Under the pieces are notes generated by a model. It was given only the letters and a program-made list of their open reading frames with translations, searched no databases and was not told the origin of the DNA. Below are positions 1 through 5,821 of a stretch of 8,080 nucleotides of DNA, piece after piece. Made by a program: the position numbers and the translations under genes. Source of the stretch: Verrucomicrobiota bacterium. Its GTDB lineage: Bacteria; Verrucomicrobiota; Verrucomicrobiia; Limisphaerales; AV2. The stretch covers positions 1-8,080 of the forward strand of contig QHPA01000091.1 of NCBI GenBank assembly GCA_003218935.1. The letters are read 5' to 3'. The number at the start of each line of letters is the position of its first letter. Position 1 is the first letter of the stretch.

Positions 1-311
1 GAGACCGCCGTGCGGATGGCGTACATGGGCGGTGTGTCCTTGGGAAATTTCCTGATGATTTCGACGACGCCTTTGGGCAGTTCGCGTTTGGCGGCGAGCA
101 AACCTTTCAGCTCGTCCAGTTCCTTGCGGTTGGGCAGATGATCGTGATGCAGCAAGTGAATTATTTCCTCGAACGTAACGTTGCCGGCGAGTTTATTGAT
201 GTCGTAACCGCAGTAGATCAACTGACCAATATCGCCTCGGACGTCGCTCAGGCGGGTGGAGGCGGCGACGACGCCTTCCAAACCTTTGGCGGGAGTAGTT
301 GGGGTGGTCAT
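1..311 (-). CDS. gltA: Citrate synthase, N-terminal part (runs off the left edge)
   Basis: This gene starts with ATG at 311-309 and its remaining codons lie beyond base 1, so only 103 residues are visible. The family condenses oxaloacetate with acetyl-CoA in the cytoplasm as the entry step of the TCA cycle. The visible N-terminus is typical: GLEGVVAASTRLSDVRGDIG at residues 10-29, LIYCGYDINKLA at 31-42, FEEIIHLLHHDHLP at 47-60, and PMYAIRTAV at 95-103, matching the family's PM..LRTAV helix. The catalytic His and Asp residues are outside the window, so 2-methylcitrate synthase cannot be excluded. It is divergent from the amidase gene. No Shine-Dalgarno sequence is visible before the start, and I see no convincing promoter in the short divergent spacer. 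Confidence 0.88.
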   Translation of the reverse strand, partial: MTTPTTPAKGLEGVVAASTRLSDVRGDIGQLIYCGYDINKLAGNVTFEEIIHLLHHDHLPNRKELDELKGLLAAKRELPKGVVEIIRKFPKDTPPMYAIRTAV

Positions 312-485
312 GTTTGTTGCAACGATGTTCTTCAGTACGTGCGTTCGATCTTAATTTTTAGGCGGCCAATCTAGGCAGCGAGCATGGAAGCGTCAACGGT
401 TTTCAACCCCAAAATACAGGAACCCGGGTGGCTTTCAGCAATTGCCTTGAAACGCTGCCTCGAGACGCGCAGATTGCGCGCGTTC

Positions 486-1469
486 ATGAAACTGGCGGCT
501 GCGGCGCTTGCGTTGCTGACCGGTTTGCTGACTGCGTCCGCGCAAAACGCGCCAGGCAAACTGGAGCGCACGCGCCTCTTTGGCAGCGATTACATTCGAC
601 TGACCGATTGGGCCGAGGCGTACCGTTTTCAAATGTTCTGGACGCGACGGAACGAGGAAGTGCAATTGGCGAGCTCGTGGTCAAAGCTGGAATTCACGGT
701 CGATTCACACAAAGCCGGGATCAACGGCATAACGGTGTACCTCTCCGCCCCGGTTGCCTTGCGCAACGGAGCCGTATTTATCTCGCTGTTGGATTTGCAG
801 ACGACCGTGCAACCGGTGTTATTTCCGCCAAAGAACAGGGTGAACGTGCCGATCCTGAGCGTTTGTCTCGACCCCGGCCACGGCGGCAGAGATCCGGGCA
901 ACAAGGAGAGCCGCAGGCAGGAGAAGGAATATACGCTGCTGTTGGCGCGGGAGGTGCGCGACTGGTTGACCGGTGCCGGGTTGAAGGTCACCCTCACGCG
1001 CAATGGCGACAACTTTGTTCCGTTGCCCCGGAGGCCGGAGATCGCCAAACAGCGCGACGCTGATTTGTTCGTGAGTCTGCATTTCAACGCGGCTATCGCC
1101 GAAAAGGATCAGGTCAAGGGCGTGGAGGTCTATTGCCTGACGCCGGCGGGGGCCAGTTCAACCAATGCGCGTGGCGATTGGCCCGACACCGGCGCGTTCA
1201 CCGGGAACCGCGTGGACTCAAAAAACATGCTGCTGGCCTACCTGATCCAAAAGGCCATGGTCAGAAGCCTGGCCGTGGAAGATCGTGGCGTGAAGCGGGC
1301 CCGCTTCGCCGTTCTCCGCGACGCGCAGGTCCCGGCCGTGCTGATCGAGGCCGGTTTTATGTCGCACCCGGCGGAGTCGAAAAAGATTTTCAACCCGGAT
1401 TACCGCCAGCAGTTGGCGCAGGCCATCGCGGACGGCATCCTTGCCTTCAAACGGCTGGTGGAGCGATGA
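486..1469 (+). CDS. Secreted N-acetylmuramoyl-L-alanine amidase (Amidase_3) with N-terminal copper-amine-oxidase-N-like domain
   Basis: This 327-residue enzyme should cut the bond between MurNAc and L-Ala in peptidoglycan, outside the cytoplasmic membrane. I chose ATG 486 because it gives a compact signal peptide: MKLAAAALALLTGLLTASAQ with an ASA cleavage site near residue 19. The frame stays open up to ATG 384, which would add 34 residues and an unusually long signal n-region. Neither start has a clear ribosome binding site. Residues about 30-115 resemble the beta-rich copper amine oxidase N-terminal domain, with YIRLTDWAEAY and INGITVYLSAPVALRNGAVF. The Amidase_3 domain follows, with zinc ligands His132 (LDPGHGG), Glu148 (EKEYTL) and His199 (SLHFNA), and catalytic Glu288 (VLIEAGFMSHP). 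All are intact. The stop overlaps the murI start as ATGA, so the two genes are probably translationally coupled. AmiC/CwlD-type naming is possible but not decidable here. Confidence 0.9.
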   Translation: MKLAAAALALLTGLLTASAQNAPGKLERTRLFGSDYIRLTDWAEAYRFQMFWTRRNEEVQLASSWSKLEFTVDSHKAGINGITVYLSAPVALRNGAVFISLLDLQTTVQPVLFPPKNRVNVPILSVCLDPGHGGRDPGNKESRRQEKEYTLLLAREVRDWLTGAGLKVTLTRNGDNFVPLPRRPEIAKQRDADLFVSLHFNAAIAEKDQVKGVEVYCLTPAGASSTNARGDWPDTGAFTGNRVDSKNMLLAYLIQKAMVRSLAVEDRGVKRARFAVLRDAQVPAVLIEAGFMSHPAESKKIFNPDYRQQLAQAIADGILAFKRLVER

Positions 1470-2296
1470 ACCCAAAGACGGAATTGCCAATCGGCATTTT
1501 TGATTCCGGCATTGGCGGCCTGACTGTTGTGCGTCAGATTCATCGCGCGCTCCCGCACGAGGACCTGGTCTATCTTGGCGACACCGCGCGCGTGCCTTAC
1601 GGGACGAAATCGCCCGGCACCGTCGTGCGTTTTGCCTGTGAGGACACGCAGTTTTTGATTCAGCAAAATGTCAAAGCGGTGGTGGTGGCTTGCAACACCG
1701 TTTCCGCGTGGGCCCTGCCTACGTTGGAACGCAAATTCGGCGTGCCGATTTTCGGTGTGATCATTCCCGGCGCGCAAGCGGCTTTGAAGAAAACAAAAAA
1801 TCGTCGCATCGGGATCATCGGCACGGCGGCTACCGTTCGCAGCCAGGCCTACAGTCGCACGATTCTGGCGCGCGATGACGCGGCAAGAGTTTTCGCTCGC
1901 GCCTGTCCATTATTGGTCCCGTTGGTCGAAGAAGGCTGGACGAACCAGAGAGTGACATTGGCTATTCTGCGTTCCTACCTCTCGCCGCTCTTGCGTCGTG
2001 GCATCGACACGCTGGTGCTCGGCTGCACGCATTACCCGCTTTTGAAGAGAGCGATTCGCGCCGTCACAGGCAACGACGTGGCGTTGGTGGATTCAGCGGA
2101 AAGTTGCGCGCAATTTTTGAACGAACGCTTGCAGGGCACGAAGCTGCTCCACAAAGGCCGGCGACGCCCGGGCGTCATTCAACCGTTCGTCACCGACGAA
2201 GTGGAGCGTTTCGACGAACTGGCCAGACGCTTTCTCGGCGTGCCGACCGAGCCGGCATGGAAGGTGGATGTGCCGGGAATTTCCGCTCCGCCGTAG
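1466..2296 (+). CDS. murI: Glutamate racemase
   Basis: MurI interconverts L- and D-glutamate in the cytoplasm, supplying the D-Glu that MurD adds to the peptidoglycan stem peptide. The predicted protein has 276 residues, normal for the family. Motifs in order are IGIFDSGIGGLTVVRQI (residues 9-25, with Asp13-Ser14), LVYLGDTARVPYG (34-46), VVVACNTVSAWAL (72-84, first catalytic Cys76) and LVLGCTHYPLLKRAI (183-197, second catalytic Cys187 followed by His189). Both cysteines of the two-base mechanism are present. The start is ATG 1466 inside the ATGA overlap with the amidase gene; GGTGG just upstream is a weak possible ribosome binding site. The frame is open further upstream, but that stretch is only an alternative reading of the amidase gene. 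Pairing with an amidase gives a small cell-wall operon. Confidence 0.95.
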   Translation: MNPKTELPIGIFDSGIGGLTVVRQIHRALPHEDLVYLGDTARVPYGTKSPGTVVRFACEDTQFLIQQNVKAVVVACNTVSAWALPTLERKFGVPIFGVIIPGAQAALKKTKNRRIGIIGTAATVRSQAYSRTILARDDAARVFARACPLLVPLVEEGWTNQRVTLAILRSYLSPLLRRGIDTLVLGCTHYPLLKRAIRAVTGNDVALVDSAESCAQFLNERLQGTKLLHKGRRRPGVIQPFVTDEVERFDELARRFLGVPTEPAWKVDVPGISAPP

Positions 2297-2401
2297 CCGC
2301 CGGCACCGGGAGGCGGGTCCAGCGGAGGTTTCAATGTTTCCGCCTGATTTCCTCGGCGACCGGGCATCGGACGCGGGCTTCTTGACACCATGCCGCTGGT
2401 T

Positions 2402-2498
2402 GATTCCCTCTCCCCAACGACGGAGGAGTGGCGGAGGGTAAGGGAGAGGGGATTCCAATTAGCCCGCACCAATTCGATGGAAGGCGCCCCTCTCCCCC
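2402..2498. repeat. Degenerate palindromic intergenic repeat (CCCTCTCCC / GGGAGAGGG arms)
   Basis: The 258-base spacer between murI and the adenosyltransferase holds CCCTCTCCC at 2406-2414, its exact reverse complement GGGAGAGGG at 2442-2450, and CCCTCTCCC again at 2488-2496. The purine arm can therefore pair with either pyrimidine arm, with loops of 27 or 37 bases. GATTCC occurs directly repeated at 2402-2407 and 2451-2456. The same 9-mer pair forms the core of the better-preserved repeat at 5013-5067, so both probably belong to one dispersed family. Upstream in the spacer, CCGCC (2297-2301) and GGCGG (2312-2316) could form a weak hairpin just after murI, but no T tract follows directly. The tandem heptamers ACGTTTC/ACGTTCC lie at 2521-2534. 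Confidence 0.5.
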
Positions 2499-2554
2499 AG
2501 CCTCTCGCGATTCGCGCTTTACGTTTCACGTTCCGCATCTCACTTTTGGACCGC

Positions 2555-3109
2555 ATGAGCATCGTCACAAAAACCGGAGACGCGGGCACCACCGGGCTGA
2601 TGTATAACCGCCGCGTGTCAAAGTCCCATCCTCGCGTCGAGGCTTACGGCAGTGTGGACGAGTTGAACACCGCGCTCGGCCTGGCCCGTGCGACGGCCGA
2701 ACACGAGTTCATTCGCGACAACCTGCAGGATATTCAAAAGGACCTCGTGACGTTGATGGGGGAGTTGGCCACGGGGGTTGAGGATTTACCTCGATACGTT
2801 AAAGACGGTTACTCGCTTGTGACGGCAGAGTTGACGCGCAGACTGGAGAAATTGGTGCGCGAAATTGAATCGCAAAACATCACCTGTCATGGCTGGGCCA
2901 CACCGGGCGCCACCCTGAATTCGGCTGCGCTCGATGCGGCGCGCTCCACTTGCCGTCGCGCTGAACGCCGCGTTTGCGCGTTGCAGGAGACCCATCAACT
3001 GCAAAACGCCGAGATCATGGTGTATCTGAACCGTCTCAGCGATTTGTTGTGGCTTTTCGCGCGTTGGGTGGAGACAAAGCAATCACCGGGTCGCAGCGAG
3101 GACCCGTAG
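2555..3109 (+). CDS. pduO: PduO-type ATP:cob(I)alamin adenosyltransferase
   Basis: This 184-residue cytoplasmic enzyme should transfer the adenosyl group of ATP to cob(I)alamin, making coenzyme B12. The N-terminal ATP loop is clear: TKTGDAGTTGLMYNRRVSK at residues 5-23, followed by HPRVEAYGSVDELNTALGLA (25-44). The family's second signature, LDAARSTCRRAERR (126-139), is present with Arg130, Arg135 and Glu137, and the C-terminal helix VYLNRLSDLLWLFAR (156-170) carries the conserved Asn159 and Asp163. The start is ATG 2555, because similarity begins there; the open frame further upstream runs through repeat DNA. No strong ribosome binding site is seen. No B12-dependent enzyme, cobalamin riboswitch or other cobalamin gene is visible nearby, so this is probably a stand-alone salvage enzyme. 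It converges on the RibD-like gene across a 61-base gap. The symbol denotes the family type, not a propanediol-utilisation role. Confidence 0.92.
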   Translation: MSIVTKTGDAGTTGLMYNRRVSKSHPRVEAYGSVDELNTALGLARATAEHEFIRDNLQDIQKDLVTLMGELATGVEDLPRYVKDGYSLVTAELTRRLEKLVREIESQNITCHGWATPGATLNSAALDAARSTCRRAERRVCALQETHQLQNAEIMVYLNRLSDLLWLFARWVETKQSPGRSEDP

Positions 3110-3170
3110 CACAAGTGCGGAGGATGGACGCTCGCTCGCCCCACCGACGAAGAGCCAGGATAAACTCCCT

Positions 3171-3866
3171 TCAACTGTTCCTGTTGCGCGCGTCGTAAAC
3201 GAGAAAGAGTTCATCGCCGATGCGTTTCATTGATTTCAACTTGAGGCGCGTTGCGCCGGCCAAATTCCTCACTCCGGTTCCGTCAGCGATCGTCGGGGCG
3301 TTGCGACCGCCAAAGATTTTCGGGCAAATGGTCAGATGCAATTCATTGACCAGCCCCGCGCGAAACAGAGCGCCGTTCAGTTCGCCGCCGCCTTCACTGA
3401 GCAGCCGTTGGACGTTCCATTTTTCGCTCAGCCATTCAAAGGCACCATGAAAGTCGATTTCGTTTTCGCCACGGGTTGTCACTGCGTCGGCCACAGCGCG
3501 GAGTCGTTGCAGCTTTCGTTCGGCGACGCGCGCGGTAGTCAGGATGATGATGGGGGAGAAGCGGTGACGGAAGATTTCGGCGTCCGGATTGATGGAGCCG
3601 GAACCGCTCACGACGACGCGAAGGTTATATTCGGCAAGACCGCTTTGCAACCGAAGCCGGCGGAATCTGGCGGGGCCAGGGCCGAGATTGACGACCTGCT
3701 CGTTGACAGTTCGCGCGCCGGACATCACCGCGTCCGCCGTGGCGCGCAGTTCCAGCAAATGTTCGAAATCGTGTTTGCTGCTGAAAGTGGACACGGCGCG
3801 ATTGGCGGTGGCGATTTTCCCGTCGGCGGTCATGGCCATGTTGATGAAAACGAACGGGAGCTTCAT
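3171..3866 (-). CDS. Stand-alone RibD C-terminal-type (dihydrofolate-reductase-fold) NADPH-dependent reductase
   Basis: The protein has 231 residues and matches the reductase domain of RibD without the deaminase half. In riboflavin synthesis that domain reduces the ribosyl group of a pyrimidine 5'-phosphate with NADPH; archaeal and yeast enzymes of this type are also stand-alone. Visible blocks are [15 protein letters not shown] (5-19, the family's SLDGKIA region), [20 protein letters not shown] (34-53) and [20 protein letters not shown] (152-171, EGG loop), followed by [20 protein letters not shown] (173-192). These fit an NADPH and substrate site, but the true substrate is unproven and many family members act outside riboflavin synthesis. 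The start ATG 3866-3864 overlaps the natural queA stop as ATGA, so translation is probably coupled to queA. The frame remains open up to ATG 4091, but that extension only reads queA out of frame. Confidence 0.85.
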   Translation of the reverse strand: MKLPFVFINMAMTADGKIATANRAVSTFSSKHDFEHLLELRATADAVMSGARTVNEQVVNLGPGPARFRRLRLQSGLAEYNLRVVVSGSGSINPDAEIFRHRFSPIIILTTARVAERKLQRLRAVADAVTTRGENEIDFHGAFEWLSEKWNVQRLLSEGGGELNGALFRAGLVNELHLTICPKIFGGRNAPTIADGTGVRNLAGATRLKLKSMKRIGDELFLVYDARNRNS

Positions 3867-4939
3867 AAAATCAGCATCCCGTCGCCGTAGCTGTAGAACC
3901 GATACTGCTCGCAAATCGCCTCGGCATACGCGGATAAAATAATGTCGTTGCCGTGCGTTCCGCCCGGAGCCGCGAAGGCGCTTGCGAGCATCAACAACGA
4001 TGATCGCGGGAGGTGGAAGTTGGTCAATAACGCATCCACAATTTTGAAAGAATAGGGGGGATAAATGAAAATGCGGGTGAGTCACTGGCATGCGACCACT
4101 CGGCCCTGGTTTTCCGCAGCGATACTTTCCAGCACGCGCACCGTTGTCGTTCCGACGGCGACAACGCGACGATTCGTTTGCTTCGCTTGATTGATGACCT
4201 GGGCGGACGTCGCGCTGAGACGGAATGATTCTGCGTGCATGACGTGTTTGTCCACTGTCTCACTTATCACTGGGGCAAAGGTTCCCGGACCGACGTGGAG
4301 GGTGACGAAACAAACTTGCACGTCACGTGAACGAATTTCATTGAGCAAATTTTCCGTGAAATGCAGTCCGGCGGTCGGCGCGGCGACCGACCCTGAGGTT
4401 CGGGCATAGACCGTCTGGTAGCGCTCGCGATCCTCCACTGACTCCGTCCATGTTTCGCGCGTAATGTAGGGAGGCAACGGAACGTTGCCCAATCCGTCCA
4501 GCGCTTCGATGATGTTCGGCGTTCCTGAAAACCGAAGCCGGCAATGACCTTCGTCGTTTTTTTGAATTATCGTCGCATACACTTCCGTTGGCGCTCGGCT
4601 GCGGTTCAGAAAAAGAATTTTGGTGCCAGGGCGCACGCGTTTGCCCGGACGCAGCATCACCCACCAATCGTTGACGGCGTTTTCCTCCGCGAGCAGGACT
4701 TCAATTTGTCCGCCGCTTGCCGCTTTGGTTCCGTGGAGTCGGGCGGGAATGACTCGAGAATCATTCAAGACCAGAACCTCGCCGGCACGCAGGTACTGCG
4801 CAATGTCGCGAAACCTCCGATGGGAGATAAGACGATCCGGGCGCTGCAGCACCAGCAAACGCGACTGGTCGCGCTCGGCAGCCGGCGTTTGGGCGATCAA
4901 TTCGGGCGGCAGGTAATAATCGAAATCGGCCGTGCGCAC
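3863..4939 (-). pseudogene. queA: S-adenosylmethionine:tRNA ribosyltransferase-isomerase QueA, interrupted by an in-frame TGA
   Basis: QueA builds epoxyqueuosine on tRNA (Asp, Asn, His, Tyr) by moving the ribosyl part of SAM onto preQ1 at the wobble base. The start is GTG 4939-4937; a TAG lies four codons upstream, so no earlier start exists. Motifs are DFDYYLPPELIAQTPAAERD (5-24), VLNDSRVIPARLHGTK (57-72), YARTSGSVAAPTAGLHFT (178-195), VTLHVGPGTFAPV (212-224), HAESFRLS (235-242) and VVAVGTTTVRVLES (259-272). Codon 286 is TGA (4084-4082), in the place of the conserved Gly of the family's G-x-T-x-IFIYP block. The same frame then continues without interruption through [18 protein letters not shown] (288-305), [13 protein letters not shown] (306-318) and [11 protein letters not shown] (346-356) to the natural stop at 3865-3863. 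Counting codon 286, the frame is 358 residues long, normal for QueA. One GGA-to-TGA change explains it. Either a recent nonsense mutation, a misread base or readthrough is possible. The truncated product would be 285 residues. Confidence 0.85.
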
Positions 4940-5012
4940 GGTGCGTGTCTAGTGTGGTGTCCCTAACGCTTCTTTACAATGACGGCGACCGAGCTGGAAA
5001 CAGCAGCGCCCA

Positions 5013-5067
5013 CTCACCCTGCCCTCTCCCCATTGGATGGGGAGAGGGTGGCCGAAGGCCGGGTGAG
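5013..5067. repeat. Palindromic REP-like intergenic repeat with nested stems
   Basis: The element folds as a three-way structure. The outer stem pairs CTCACCC (5013-5019) with GGGTGAG (5061-5067). Inside it, a perfect 12-bp stem pairs CCCTCTCCCCAT (5022-5033) with ATGGGGAGAGGG (5037-5048) around a TGG loop, and a second hairpin pairs GGCC (5050-5053) with GGCC (5057-5060) around GAA. The core 9-mer pair is shared with the repeat at 2402-2498. This type of C/G-rich intergenic palindrome is common in several bacterial phyla. Its place between divergent genes argues against a simple terminator, since neither neighbour ends here. It may be a dispersed non-autonomous element. Confidence 0.75.
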
Positions 5068-5208
5068 GGGAAAGCGGAACGTTCACATTGAACGGGTATT
5101 TTGTGACATGACACTAACGCGTCGCCGTTTAGAAGCAAGGCAAGTGGAAAGCGACATGGACGTGAGGCGAGCCGTCGCTGCGTTGGCTCAAAGTTTTGTC
5201 GCTTCTGC

Positions 5209-5237
5209 CACCCCTTGCACAGGAGGGCGGAGGGGTG
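5209..5237. repeat. Short inverted repeat upstream of the mraZ control region
   Basis: CACCCCT (5209-5215) and AGGGGTG (5231-5237) form a perfect 7-bp stem with a 15-base loop. No T tract follows on the plus strand, so it is not a classical terminator. It could be a remnant of a palindromic repeat or an insulating structure before the dcw promoter. Its function is unknown. Confidence 0.4.
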
Positions 5238-5271
5238 AATAACCTGTGAAAAAATAAATGTGAGATAAAGG

Positions 5272-5301
5272 TTGACCATTGTGGGGCAGAGTGTGTAGAA
5301 G
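5272..5301 (+). promoter_or_regulatory. Candidate sigma70-type promoter for the mraZ operon
   Basis: TTGACC at 5272-5277 is a good -35 match, and TAGAAG at 5296-5301 is a partial -10 match after an 18-bp spacer. CATAAA at 5317-5322 is another possible -10, but without a good -35. The segment just upstream is A+T-rich. The proposed promoter overlaps the GTGGG repeats, which is the arrangement expected for autorepression by MraZ. The assignment rests on hexamer likeness only, and promoter consensus in this phylum is less well established. Confidence 0.4.
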
Positions 5302-5320
5302 TGGGTCGTTGTGGGGCATA
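5281..5320 (+). promoter_or_regulatory. MraZ operator: four 10-bp direct repeats with GTGGG cores
   Basis: Four direct repeats follow each other with exactly 10-bp spacing: GTGGGGCAGA (5281), GTGTGTAGAA (5291), GTGGGTCGTT (5301) and GTGGGGCATA (5311). The second is degenerate (GTGTG). MraZ proteins of other bacteria bind tandem TGGG-type repeats with about one helical turn between them, just upstream of their own gene, as in Escherichia coli. Here the boxes end 34 bases before the mraZ start and overlap a possible promoter, so autoregulation of the whole dcw cluster is the natural reading. The repeats are seen directly; the binding is inferred. Confidence 0.8.
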
Positions 5321-5321
5321 A

Positions 5322-5351
5322 ATGGCTAAGTGCCTAGTGCTCAACGAATGA
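5322..5351 (+). CDS. Possible 9-residue upstream ORF (leader peptide) before mraZ
   Basis: ATG 5322 opens a frame of nine codons, MAKCLVLNE, closed by TGA at 5349-5351, only three bases before the mraZ ATG at 5355. It begins right after the last MraZ box. Its end beside the mraZ start would allow termination-reinitiation coupling. No ribosome binding site is visible, and ORFs this short arise easily by chance, so I give it low confidence. Confidence 0.2.
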   Translation: MAKCLVLNE

Positions 5352-5354
5352 TCG

Positions 5355-5816
5355 ATGCCATCAAAGCCGAGCAGCGAGCCGGTTTATTACAATTCGCTCT
5401 ATCGCCACGGTGTGGACGAGAAGCGGAGGGTGCAGATCCCGGCCAAGTGGCGCACGCCCGAAACCGAGGTGCTGACCTTGGTGCTTTGGCCAAAGGGTGT
5501 AATGCCCGAGGCCTGTTTGTTGGTGTTGCCGCCGAAGGAGTGGGAGGCATTGGTCCAAAAACTCAAGGCGATGCCGTTCGCGGATCCGAAGGCGGAAACG
5601 CTGCGCCGGTTGCTCGGAAAAAAGTCCGACCGCGTTACTCTGGACAAAGGGGGCCGGATTTGTTTGCCGGAGGCAATGGCCAAAGCGGCGGCCATCGGCC
5701 AGGAAGCAATGTTGGTGGGCTTGTTGGATCGGTTCGAAATATGGGACCCAGAACGTTACCAAAGCGCGAGTGCGGTGGACGATGAACTGTTGCCTGAAGC
5801 GTTCAAACTGATTTAA
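5355..5816 (+). CDS. mraZ: Transcriptional regulator MraZ
   Basis: MraZ is the first gene of many dcw clusters. It forms ring-shaped oligomers and binds repeats upstream of its own gene, repressing the cluster. The 153-residue product has the two SpoVT/AbrB-like halves, each with the family's DXXXR signature: YRHGVDEKRRVQIPAKWR (16-33, Asp21 to Arg25) and DKGGRICLPEAM (97-108, Asp97 to Arg101). In the first copy Arg24 replaces the usual Gly before the Arg. The second half ends with LLDRFEIWDPERYQ (123-136), a typical MraZ ending. The protein is close to the usual 140-155 residues, with a short extra N-terminus (MPSKPSSEPV). The start is ATG 5355; ATG 5348 is out of frame. Matching operator repeats lie just upstream, and the next gene begins 5 bases after the stop. 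Confidence 0.93.
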   Translation: MPSKPSSEPVYYNSLYRHGVDEKRRVQIPAKWRTPETEVLTLVLWPKGVMPEACLLVLPPKEWEALVQKLKAMPFADPKAETLRRLLGKKSDRVTLDKGGRICLPEAMAKAAAIGQEAMLVGLLDRFEIWDPERYQSASAVDDELLPEAFKLI

Positions 5817-5821
5817 AGCGT

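Larger units (their letters stand above)
4940..5354. other. Divergent intergenic region between queA and mraZ
   Basis: This 415-base stretch contains no gene that I can support, apart from a possible 9-codon upstream ORF. From left to right it holds a short leader for queA, the palindromic repeat at 5013-5067, a 5-bp hairpin (CGTTC at 5080-5084 with GAACG at 5090-5094), and a structured piece at about 5148-5204. A 7-bp inverted repeat follows (5209-5215 with 5231-5237), then an A+T-rich segment (about 5240-5275) and the mraZ control region. The open frames crossing it on both strands are translations of the repeat (for example HPALSPLDGERVAEGRVRG) and are not believable proteins. Confidence 0.7.

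Noticed and set aside
138..374. 78-residue plus-strand ORF
   Set aside because: It lies antisense to clear citrate synthase coding sequence for most of its length and resembles no family.
384..485. Longer start of the amidase at ATG 384
   Set aside because: It would put 34 residues before a normal signal peptide. The start at 486 gives a standard export signal, though the longer form is not ruled out.
2390..2554. N-terminal extension of the adenosyltransferase from ATG 2390
   Set aside because: The added 55 residues read through repeat DNA; family similarity begins exactly at ATG 2555.
3087..3106. Terminator hairpin at the end of the adenosyltransferase gene
   Set aside because: CGGGTC (3087-3092) and GACCCG (3101-3106) form only a 6-bp stem inside the coding sequence and no T tract follows.
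3336..3890. 184-residue plus-strand ORF opposite the RibD-like gene, and similar long antisense ORFs across the window
   Set aside because: High G+C content keeps antisense frames open; the opposite strand carries recognisable family motifs.
4082..4084. TGA reassigned to glycine (as in Gracilibacteria/SR1) or read as selenocysteine
   Set aside because: The amidase, the RibD-like gene and the natural queA end all use TGA as stop, no other in-frame TGA is seen in the genes here, and the site is not a known selenocysteine position.
3867..4091. N-terminal extension of the RibD-like protein up to ATG 4091
   Set aside because: These codons read the queA C-terminus out of frame. The real QueA frame over the same bases encodes strongly conserved motifs, and the reductase family begins at [12 protein letters not shown].
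4979..5242. 87-residue plus-strand ORF, and an overlapping 101-residue minus-strand ORF, upstream of mraZ
   Set aside because: Both are translations of the palindromic repeat (HPALSPLDGERVAEGRVRG-type sequence) with no conserved protein signal, no ribosome binding site, and composition set by inverted repeats.
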